Below are positions 1 to 5,996 of a stretch of DNA of 9,207 nucleotides, piece by piece. The translations under genes and the position numbers were made by a program. This DNA comes from Kiritimatiellia bacterium (GTDB lineage: Bacteria; Verrucomicrobiota; Kiritimatiellia; RFP12; UBA1067): contig JAKSOX010000064.1 of assembly GCA_024405335.1 (NCBI GenBank), positions 1 to 9,207 on the forward strand, given 5' to 3'. Below the pieces are notes generated by a model. That model saw nothing but the letters and a program-made list of their open reading frames with translations. It had not been told where the DNA came from and searched no databases. Each line of letters starts with the position of its first letter. The stretch's first letter is position 1.

Positions 1-1540
1 ACAACGCCTTGACGCGGGCGTTGCGGAAGCTCACGGTGGAATCGGCGTGGTTCTGCAGCAGGATGCGGCCTTCGGGCGTGAGGCCCCACTTGCCGTTCTT
101 GTCGAAGTACTCCTTGTCCGAATACTTGGACGCCTTGAACGCCTCCGCGAACGCCGCGCCGCCGCGCTCGTATTCGAGCACTTTGACGCCGTTGAGCCAA
201 TGCTCCACGTGCGTTCCCTTCGACGTCACGCGCGCCAGGTTCCAGTCGCCGACGGGCCGCACGAGCGCCGCCGCCGCAGGAGCGGGCATCATGTCGTAAA
301 GCGCCGCCACGCGGCGGTTGCCGTCGCGGCCTTTCGTGGCGTCGGGATGGCCGGGATCGAGGATCTGGTATTCGAGCGTGGTGCCGTTGTTGACCGATTC
401 GTCGTAGAAATACTTGATGCCCGAATTCGCCGCCGCCGTGAGGCGGAACTCCACGCGGAAGTCGAAATCGCGGAATTTGCGGCGCGTCACAAGGTCGCCG
501 CCGTACGCCCGGCACACCTTCTCCGGCGGCTTTTGGGTCCACGGCCCCACCACGTTGCCCTCCACGGGCAGCACGGTGAGCACGCCGTCCGGCTCCACCA
601 CCCAGCTCGCCGACGGCCACGCCGCGCAGCCCTTGGTGCTCACCCACTCGTTCGTGCAGGACGGACCGTTCCACAACGGCTCGAATCCCTCCTCCTCGGA
701 GGCCATGTCCGACAGGCCGCGGAAGTAGCCGATGCACTCGGCGATGCCGGCGAAGTTGTCCGTGAAGTCGCGCTCGTACTCCAGCGAACACACGCCCGCG
801 TAGCCCACGTCGCGCAACGCCTTGAAGATGGCGGCCATGTCCATTTTGCCGCGCGGCAGCGGCATCGCGCTGCCTTTGACGGTCGGCTCCGTGACGTTCT
901 TCAGGTGGAAGTCGAAAAGGCGCGGCGCGTACTTGCGCACGGAGGCGACCGGATCGGCGCCGAAGCGGAAATCGTGGCCGGCGTCCAGGCACAGGCCCAT
1001 GCGCGGATCGAGATCCTTCACCATTTCCCAGGCGGATTCTCCGGTGGGGAAAAGCTTCGGCACGTCGGGACCGTGGTTGTGGATCGCGTAGCGGACGTCG
1101 TACTTCGCGCAGAGGCCCGACACGTACTCGCACAGCTCGCGGGACGCGACGCGCCCGCCCCATTCGTCCTTGCCGCCTTCGGGAACCAGGTATGGCACGC
1201 CCACCACGATTTTGACGCCCAGGCGCTTCGCGAAATCGAACGCGCGGTCCGCCTCGGCGTGCGAGCCCATGTAGATCGGCCCCACCGCGTACGGCGTCAC
1301 GCCGTGGTCCGCGCATTTCTTTTTGAACACGGCGATTTCCGCGTCCGACGCCGCGTAGGACAAATGGAAGTCCTTCACGCAAAGCCAGTGCACGTCGAGC
1401 TTCTGCAGGGCGTCGAGCATCTGGTCCGCCGTCTGTTTGTGGTAGGTGTATCCCGCCATGCCGAAACGCGGATTGGGATCCGCCGCCCACGCCATCGCCG
1501 CCGCCATCGCCAGCGTCGCCGCCATCGCCATTTTGTTCAT
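1..1540 (-). CDS. Secreted sugar isomerase/epimerase-like TIM barrel fused to DUF1080 (3-keto-disaccharide hydrolase) domain; 3' end cut by window edge
   Basis: 513 codons are visible; the 3' end runs off the window, probably by only a few codons because the last residues (SFRNARVKAL) resemble the usual end of DUF1080. The ATG at 1540 has a GGAGG five bases upstream. Residues 1-19 form an Ala/Met-rich signal peptide with a likely cut after AWA. Residues about 24-275 are a xylose-isomerase-like/AP-endonuclease-2 TIM barrel. Its putative metal ligands are present: H154/H156 (IHNH), D186 and H189 (DAGH), H212 (FHLKN) and E254 (SLEYE). Residues about 286-513 are a DUF1080 (3-keto-disaccharide hydrolase, PF06439) domain, with SGIKYFY at 373-379, LEYQILD at 389-395, and EHWLNGVKV at 446-454. 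Families of both types act on 3-keto-glycosides, so a periplasmic or surface role in glycan breakdown is inferred. The reaction and substrate are unknown. It follows the M50 gene after 36 bases and is probably co-transcribed with it. Confidence 0.88.
   Translation of the reverse strand, partial: MNKMAMAATLAMAAAMAWAADPNPRFGMAGYTYHKQTADQMLDALQKLDVHWLCVKDFHLSYAASDAEIAVFKKKCADHGVTPYAVGPIYMGSHAEADRAFDFAKRLGVKIVVGVPYLVPEGGKDEWGGRVASRELCEYVSGLCAKYDVRYAIHNHGPDVPKLFPTGESAWEMVKDLDPRMGLCLDAGHDFRFGADPVASVRKYAPRLFDFHLKNVTEPTVKGSAMPLPRGKMDMAAIFKALRDVGYAGVCSLEYERDFTDNFAGIAECIGYFRGLSDMASEEEGFEPLWNGPSCTNEWVSTKGCAAWPSASWVVEPDGVLTVLPVEGNVVGPWTQKPPEKVCRAYGGDLVTRRKFRDFDFRVEFRLTAAANSGIKYFYDESVNNGTTLEYQILDPGHPDATKGRDGNRRVAALYDMMPAPAAAALVRPVGDWNLARVTSKGTHVEHWLNGVKVLEYERGGAAFAEAFKASKYSDKEYFDKNGKWGLTPEGRILLQNHADSTVSFRNARVKAL
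1491..1530. repeat. Short imperfect tandem repeat in the signal-peptide coding region
   Basis: The nonamer GCCATCGCC (plus strand) occurs at 1491-1499, 1503-1511 and 1521-1529. A 13-base copy, GCCGCCATCGCCA, is repeated exactly at 1500-1512 and 1518-1530, a period of 18 bases or six codons. On the coding strand it encodes the alternating Met/Ala core of the signal peptide of the fusion protein. The period is a multiple of three, so gain or loss of a unit would change signal-peptide length without a frameshift. It is most simply explained by low-complexity coding sequence. Confidence 0.6.
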
Positions 1541-1545
1541 CGTTT

Positions 1546-1550
1546 CCTCC
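1546..1550 (-). promoter_or_regulatory. Ribosome binding site of the isomerase-DUF1080 gene
   Basis: A perfect GGAGG lies five bases upstream of the ATG at 1540. It is one of the strongest Shine-Dalgarno matches in the window and fixes the start of the fusion gene at the signal peptide. Confidence 0.8.
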
Positions 1551-1576
1551 GGTTTCCGATTTCAGAATCCAAACGC

Positions 1577-2338
1577 TCAATCTTCCCGCACTTCCGACTC
1601 GCTCGACCGCCCGCCGTACGGCGGCGGCGAAACGCGCGCCCAACGGTCCGCGTCGTCGAAACCCCAGCGCTCCTCCATGAGCGCGGCCTGGTATTCCCGC
1701 CAGCCCTCGCGCCAGATCATCCAGGCGATCAGGACGGATATGAAACCCCAACCGCCGCCGGCGACCATCGAGTGCAAGCCGCGCAATCCCAGAAGCACCG
1801 CGAAAACGCGCCCGACGACCATCGCCGCCTTCGTGGCCTTCGCGCGCGTCGTGAAAAGGCGCGCCGCGCTGCGGAAGACGCGCCCGCCGTCCATGGGGAA
1901 CCCGGGCAGCAGGTTGAACCCGCCGAGCATCGTGTTCATCCACTTCGCATACACCAGCAGCATCGCCGTGAAGCGGTCGTGGATCGGCAGGAACGCCAGC
2001 GCGCACCAGGCAAGCCCCGCGAGCGCGAAGGACGTCGCCGGCCCCGCGATCGCCGTGAGGAACTCCTGCGACGCCTTGCGCGGCAGCGAAATGAGCGACG
2101 CGCAGCCGCCCAGCAGCGACACGGTGATGTCGCGCGTGCGGTAGCCGAAGGCGCGCGCCGTGAGCGCGTGCCCGAGCTCGTGCGCCACGATGGAAAGCGC
2201 CAGCACGATCGCGCAGGAAAGCCCCTGCGCGAAGGAGCCGGAATCCGTCACGAAGAGCAGCAGCAGAATCGCCAGCGAGAAGTCGAGATAAACCGGTATC
2301 CCGAAGGCGTCGCAGATTTTGAATTTGCGCGGAAACAT
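1577..2338 (-). CDS. Membrane site-2-type zinc metalloprotease (peptidase M50)
   Basis: 253 residues, TGA stop at 1577. It is an intramembrane zinc protease of the S2P/SpoIVFB type, expected in the inner membrane. The zinc motif HELGH is at 53-57 inside a hydrophobic segment, and the third ligand is D150 in the family motif NLLPGFPMDGGR (142-153). Hydrophobic stretches lie at about 16-30, 40-60, 92-117, 125-147, 172-190 and 197-209; a charged tail with no recognisable domain follows. I see no PDZ and no CBS domain, so it is a minimal form. I chose the ATG at 2338 over an in-frame GTG at 2344 because the AAGG at 2344-2347 sits five bases before the ATG but overlaps the GTG itself. It lies 22 bases after the GH20 gene and 36 before the isomerase-DUF1080 gene, so it is probably in their operon. 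Its substrate cannot be inferred; cleavage of a membrane-anchored regulator or of remnant signal peptides are known family roles. Confidence 0.9.
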   Translation of the reverse strand: MFPRKFKICDAFGIPVYLDFSLAILLLLFVTDSGSFAQGLSCAIVLALSIVAHELGHALTARAFGYRTRDITVSLLGGCASLISLPRKASQEFLTAIAGPATSFALAGLAWCALAFLPIHDRFTAMLLVYAKWMNTMLGGFNLLPGFPMDGGRVFRSAARLFTTRAKATKAAMVVGRVFAVLLGLRGLHSMVAGGGWGFISVLIAWMIWREGWREYQAALMEERWGFDDADRWARVSPPPYGGRSSESEVRED

Positions 2339-2343
2339 GTCCA

Positions 2344-2348
2344 CCTTC
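2344..2348 (-). promoter_or_regulatory. Ribosome binding site deciding the M50 start
   Basis: GAAGG on the minus strand is followed by five bases (TGGAC) and then the ATG at 2338. This spacing supports the ATG rather than the GTG at 2344, which the site overlaps. Confidence 0.55.
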
Positions 2349-2360
2349 GAACGTCGGAGT

Positions 2361-3860
2361 TCAGTTCCCGCACGGGGAAATCGTGGAGCCGGGGATCTGT
2401 TCGTTGTACCAGCCCGTTTCGCGCTGGTCTACGAGTTTCATGTCCCATCCCATCTGGCGCAGATGCGTGGCGAAGTACGAGCCGTCGGAAACGCGCGCTC
2501 CGCCGCCCCACGCCGCATCCGCCGTGGGCACGAAGATTTTCTCCACGTCGGCGCCGTAGAGGTGGTGCCACGTCGTGCCCAGCACGCCCGTGGCCCCCGC
2601 TTCGAGCGCGGCCTTGCCCTGCGCGCGCGTGCCGTCCGGCGAACGCCAGGGGCAGGTGAGCACGTCGAACCCGGCCTTCTTGAAATGCGCGAACGTGGGG
2701 TAGCCCTCGGGCGAGACGCCGTCGTTGTAGAACCAGTCGCAGATCACCATTTCCCTGGGCAGGAGGCCGAGCAACTTGTCCGCGTTCTTGCCGTTCGCGT
2801 AGAAGCGGCCCCATTTGCCCTTTTCGAGCAGCATGTCGTGCCACATCATCGGGCGCGCGCCGCGCGCCTTCAGCGTCTTCGACACTTCGCCGATCGCGTT
2901 CGCGACGAGCGTCGGATAGTCCGCCGCGCGGCACACGGGGCAGCTCGGATTGGTGGCCTCGTCGCACCCGACGTGGAAGTACGGGGGATTGCCGAACGCT
3001 TCGTGCATTTCGGCCGCCAGCTCTTTGATCATCTTGATCGCCTCGGGATTGGAAAGGCACCAGTTCCAGCCGTTGCGCGGCTCGAAGACGGGCTGGTGCT
3101 CGGGATGGAAGTCGAGCCCGGCGTGCTTGCCGGAACTCCACCGGCTCATCGTGGCGTGGCCGAAGACGTTCAGCTGCGGCACGAGCGTGACGCCGAGGTC
3201 CCTGCCCAACGCCACGAGGCGCGCGATTTCCTGCTTCGTCATCTTGCCGTCCGGCCAGCCGTACCACGGATACTTTTCGCTGCGGAACGCGCCCCACGTC
3301 TCCAGCACCACCACGTTGAACTTGTAGTAACCCGCGAGGCGGATCGCGCGCTCGATCTGCGCGGCGGACGTTTCCGGGAACCAGCACAGGTGCATGCCGC
3401 GGAACGCGAACGCCGGCGCGTCGGAGATTTTCGCCGCCGGGCAAATCCAGCCCTGCACCGTCGCGGTGCCGCGTTTGGGCTGCACCATCTGGCGCAGCGT
3501 CATGAACGCCCAGCGGACGCCCGCGAAACCGCCCGCGCGGATTTCGACGCCGCGCTTGTAGGTGAGCAGGCGGTACTCTTCCGGCCCGAGATTCTCCACC
3601 GGCGCCAACGTGGGGGCTTCCACCTTGCAGGAAATCCCGAACGCCTCCTTCACCTTGGCGGCAAGCCAGGCCGCCGCCTGCCCGCCGTCCTTCGGGCAGG
3701 TGAGACGCAGGACGAACCCGTCGTCCAGCTCCGTGCAGGCGTCCAGCCGCCAATCCGCCTTCTGCGGCGCGGGCACGAGCGCGGGCTGCTCGAAATCGTA
3801 GTCGATCGCCGCCGCGCCCAAAGACGCCGCGGCCGCCAACAGTGCTATCGTTCTTTTCAT
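2361..3860 (-). CDS. Secreted divergent glycoside hydrolase family 20 (beta-N-acetylhexosaminidase-like)
   Basis: 499 residues. Residues 1-18 look like a Sec signal peptide (MKRTIALLAAAASLGAAA). About 24-145 resembles the GH20b domain that precedes the catalytic barrel, and about 150-460 is the GH20-like barrel. Recognisable elements are R154 in FRGMHLC, PQLNVFGHA at 228-236 (family form P-E-x-D-x-P-G-H), and the D300-E301 pair in FHVGCDEA, equivalent to the substrate-assisted Asp-Glu pair of GH20. W376 and Y378 (CDWFYNDG) and W451 may line the sugar site. The classical H-W-H-x-x-D-D-Q motif after the second strand is replaced by VVLETWGAF, and the usual Asp after RGxxL is Cys159, so this is a divergent branch. 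Family members release terminal GlcNAc or GalNAc from glycans; the substrate here may differ. There is no Shine-Dalgarno before the ATG at 3860; a promoter lies directly upstream. Export outside the cytoplasm fits the neighbouring secreted DUF1080 fusion. Confidence 0.85.
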   Translation of the reverse strand: MKRTIALLAAAASLGAAAIDYDFEQPALVPAPQKADWRLDACTELDDGFVLRLTCPKDGGQAAAWLAAKVKEAFGISCKVEAPTLAPVENLGPEEYRLLTYKRGVEIRAGGFAGVRWAFMTLRQMVQPKRGTATVQGWICPAAKISDAPAFAFRGMHLCWFPETSAAQIERAIRLAGYYKFNVVVLETWGAFRSEKYPWYGWPDGKMTKQEIARLVALGRDLGVTLVPQLNVFGHATMSRWSSGKHAGLDFHPEHQPVFEPRNGWNWCLSNPEAIKMIKELAAEMHEAFGNPPYFHVGCDEATNPSCPVCRAADYPTLVANAIGEVSKTLKARGARPMMWHDMLLEKGKWGRFYANGKNADKLLGLLPREMVICDWFYNDGVSPEGYPTFAHFKKAGFDVLTCPWRSPDGTRAQGKAALEAGATGVLGTTWHHLYGADVEKIFVPTADAAWGGGARVSDGSYFATHLRQMGWDMKLVDQRETGWYNEQIPGSTISPCGN

Positions 3861-3867
3861 GGGTGCG

Positions 3868-3897
3868 ATTATACCACGTTACGCGGAATGGCGGCAA
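3868..3897 (-). promoter_or_regulatory. Sigma70-like promoter with extended -10 in front of the GH20 gene, predicted leaderless
   Basis: On the minus strand TTGCCG (3897-3892; four of six matches to TTGACA) is followed by 18 bases and a perfect TATAAT (3873-3868), preceded by TGG to give the extended -10 form TGnTATAAT. The TAA stop of the guanylyltransferase gene (3871-3869) lies within the -10 box. Only seven bases (CGCACCC) separate TATAAT from the GH20 ATG, so the transcript should begin at or within a few bases of the start codon. No Shine-Dalgarno is present there. In such GC-rich DNA a perfect TATAAT is unlikely to be accidental at this position. Confidence 0.7.
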
Positions 3898-4942
3898 GCC
3901 TGACGGCGTTGACCCGGGGCACGAGTTCCTTGAGCGAAACGGCTTTCCCGTCCAGCCGGAAGAGCTTTTTCTCCCATTTGCCGTCTTCCTTGAAATTGTC
4001 GTCGAGGCCGTAGCGGACCTCCACCCAGCCGTCGCGCCCCACGGGCAGCGCCGCCAGGCACTCGTTCTTCGCCAGCCGCACCTTCTTCGGCCAGTTCGCC
4101 GGCACGCCCGTGACCACGTTGCCGCCCGCCAAATCCATCGCCTCGCGCGGGATTCCGCACCCGTCGAGATGCACGCCGTCCCTGCCCAGCAGCGCCAGCA
4201 GTTCCCGGCTCGTCCCCACGTGGAACAGCTCGCCGCGGCCGGCCACGTGCGCCCAGAACGGCGCGAAACCGCGCACGAGTTCGGTGGCGAACCGCTCGTA
4301 CAGGTCGCCCGTTTTCCACCCCGCGCGCAGCATCTTCCGCGCCGTGGGCGCGTCGATCCAGAAAATCCCCGTGTCCACTGCGAGCTTGCCGCGGCGGAAC
4401 GCGCCCGCCGCCAGCGCCGCCTCGCGGGACGGCTTCTGCAGGAAGTTCCGCACGCGGCCCGCCCGGTCCGCCACGTACACGCCGTGGCGGGCGGCCTGGT
4501 CGTAGCCGTCCCAATAGCCCACGCCCGTCACGCCGGGACGGGAAAAATCGGCCGCCGCGTAGTCGAAGCGCGGCGCGACGTCGCCGCAAACGACGAGCAC
4601 GCCAGCCTCGGGCAGCGCCAGCCGCGACATGTTGCGGACGATTTCGTCGAACAGCGCGCCGTCCGCGAGCGGAATGAACGCCTTGCCGCGCGCGGCGTAG
4701 CCGGGCGTCCGGCGGGCGTCGCCGCCGGAATGGCAGACGAGCGTGCGTTTGTCCAGATCGATTTTCGCGAGCGCGCGCACCGTGGCGCCCAGGCTGCCCA
4801 CGCGGCGGCCGCCGGGATCGGAAAGCGCGAGCGTCCGCACGCCGGGATCGAGGCGGCCGTCCTTCCGCCGCCGCGCGAGTTCCGCGCGGTAGCCCCGCGC
4901 CTGCGCGCCGTTCGCCGCGGTGAGGACGATCGCGTCAAACAA
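3869..4942 (-). CDS. Fucose-1-phosphate guanylyltransferase-type protein (GDP-fucose pyrophosphorylase domain, FKP N-terminal half)
   Basis: 357 residues. It would convert L-fucose 1-phosphate and GTP to GDP-L-fucose in the cytosol. It matches from memory the N-terminal part of Bacteroides FKP and the plant FKGP/FPGT family (PF07959): FDAIVLTA at the N-terminus, GRRVGSLGAT at 45-54 (nucleotide loop, usually GSGGxT), HSGGDARRTPGYAARGK at 71-87, CGDV at 119-122, HGVY at 153-156, FLQKPS at 167-172, DTGIFW at 190-195, DLYERF at 213-218, FHVGTSREL at 240-248, VVTGVP at 276-281 and YGLDDNFK at 311-318. It ends soon after the last motif and lacks the linker and kinase of FKP. The start is TTG at 4942, supported by GGAGG eight bases upstream and by family homology beginning at FDAIV. 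The gene overlaps the kinase by 8 bases. Another sugar 1-phosphate, such as D-arabinose 1-phosphate, is possible. The Leu in GSLGAT is a deviation from characterised members. Confidence 0.85.
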   Translation of the reverse strand: MFDAIVLTAANGAQARGYRAELARRRKDGRLDPGVRTLALSDPGGRRVGSLGATVRALAKIDLDKRTLVCHSGGDARRTPGYAARGKAFIPLADGALFDEIVRNMSRLALPEAGVLVVCGDVAPRFDYAAADFSRPGVTGVGYWDGYDQAARHGVYVADRAGRVRNFLQKPSREAALAAGAFRRGKLAVDTGIFWIDAPTARKMLRAGWKTGDLYERFATELVRGFAPFWAHVAGRGELFHVGTSRELLALLGRDGVHLDGCGIPREAMDLAGGNVVTGVPANWPKKVRLAKNECLAALPVGRDGWVEVRYGLDDNFKEDGKWEKKLFRLDGKAVSLKELVPRVNAVRLAAIPRNVV

Positions 4943-5996
4943 AGCGCAGCCCTCCGCCGTCGATTTCGAAATCGTGGAATTTGGACGCCTTGCACGCCGG
5001 ACGGCGCGTGAGCCGTCTGACGATTTCGCGTTTTGCCGCCGCGCTTTTGGCGAGGATGAACATGAACCCGCCGCCGCCCGCGCCGGCCAGCGTCACCGCG
5101 CGCGTCCACGGCGCCACCCGCGCGATCGCGTGCTCGACGCGGTCGTTCGTGCTGCCGGGATCCATCGCCTTCTTCAGCATCCAGTATTCGTTCACGGCGG
5201 CGGCGAAATGCGTCCAGTCGCCGCGCTTGAGCGCGCGGAAGCAGCGCCCGGCGCCCGCCTTGAGCGCCTCGACGCGCGCGACGCCTTCGTCGCCGTCGGC
5301 GGCGAAGTTTTTGAGCACGCCGCGCAGCACGTTGCGCGCCATGCGTTTTTCGCCCGTGAAATACAACAGCCCGCGCGCCTTCAGAAACCGCGCCGCGCGC
5401 GCTTCCTCCTCCGCCGAAAGGCGCTCCCAGGAAACGTCCTGGCGCCCGCCCGCGGCCGAACGCAGGATCTTCACGCCCGGCACGAGCGCTCCCATCTGAT
5501 CCTCCCAGCCGCCGCCCGTGCGCATTTCCTGTTCGAGTTCGAGCACCAGGTCGCGAACGCGCGCGACGTCGTGCCCGCGCCCCGCCAGCCGTTCCAACGC
5601 CGACACCAGGCACGCGCCGAGAATGGAACTCGTTCCCAGTCCGCTCCCCTTCGGCAAATCCGACGAAAGTTCGATTTCCAATCCGCCGCGCGCCATGCGC
5701 CAGCCCGTCACCACCAGCGCGCTTTTCACCAGCGCGCACCAGTCGCGCGGATCGGAATGGTCGCGCAGTTCGGCGTCCGACTTGAGTTCGCGGCATTTTC
5801 CGAGGTCGCGGCTGCGCACCAGCATGCCGGGCTCGGGACGGCGCGCGACGGAGACGCGGATCGGCAATCGCCCGGAAAGTTTCACCGCCGCCGCCACCAC
5901 CGTGCCGCCCAGCGCGTTGCAAATCGGCGGCGTGTCGCTCCAGCCGCCGGCGAGGTCGATGCGCGCGGGCGCGCGCACTTCGACGCGGTCCATCAT
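4935..5996 (-). CDS. L-fucokinase-type GHMP sugar kinase (FKP C-terminal half)
   Basis: 353 residues. GHMP-family kinase that would phosphorylate L-fucose at C1 with ATP in the cytosol. The N-terminal APARIDLAGGWSDTPP at 9-24 closely follows the fucokinase half of Bacteroides FKP (there SPVRIDMAGGWTDTPP). The ATP-binding GHMP loop is PKGSGLGTSS at 115-124, followed by TGGGWEDQ at 160-167, and the C-terminal GHMP motif is AGAGGGGFMF at 304-313. These motifs favour fucokinase over heptose or galactokinase. The start chosen is the first of two adjacent ATGs (5996), which overlaps the preceding stop in ATGATG and has GGAGG seven bases upstream; the second ATG (5993) is possible. The gene sits between a nucleotide-sugar dehydratase and the guanylyltransferase that would use its product, so a two-step fucose salvage pathway is well supported. 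The exact sugar is not proven. Confidence 0.88.
   Translation of the reverse strand: MMDRVEVRAPARIDLAGGWSDTPPICNALGGTVVAAAVKLSGRLPIRVSVARRPEPGMLVRSRDLGKCRELKSDAELRDHSDPRDWCALVKSALVVTGWRMARGGLEIELSSDLPKGSGLGTSSILGACLVSALERLAGRGHDVARVRDLVLELEQEMRTGGGWEDQMGALVPGVKILRSAAGGRQDVSWERLSAEEEARAARFLKARGLLYFTGEKRMARNVLRGVLKNFAADGDEGVARVEALKAGAGRCFRALKRGDWTHFAAAVNEYWMLKKAMDPGSTNDRVEHAIARVAPWTRAVTLAGAGGGGFMFILAKSAAAKREIVRRLTRRPACKASKFHDFEIDGGGLRFV
4951..4955 (-). promoter_or_regulatory. Ribosome binding site supporting the TTG start of the guanylyltransferase
   Basis: A GGAGG inside the last codons of the kinase gene lies eight bases before the TTG at 4942. No ATG or GTG lies at an equally suitable place, and the protein family begins at this point, so TTG is the best start. 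Confidence 0.65.

Noticed and set aside
1541..1576. Possible hairpin (CGTTT pairing with AAACG, or CGG-AAA-CCG) in the M50 to isomerase gap
   Set aside because: The stems are only 3 to 5 pairs, no T-run follows, and a strong GGAGG occupies the region, so it is not a credible terminator.
2339..2344. GTG at 2344 as the M50 start
   Set aside because: The AAGG overlaps this codon, leaving no room for a binding site, while the ATG at 2338 is well placed.
47..2659. 870-codon open frame on the plus strand, with other long plus-strand frames
   Set aside because: It lies opposite three well-recognised genes, its translation is rich in Arg, Ala and His with no family motif, and GC-rich codon bias makes such antisense frames common.
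2248..3897. 549-codon minus-strand frame overlapping GH20
   Set aside because: It is a shifted frame of the GH20 gene that merely runs into the start of the M50 frame; its translation is low-complexity Arg/Ala/Gly.
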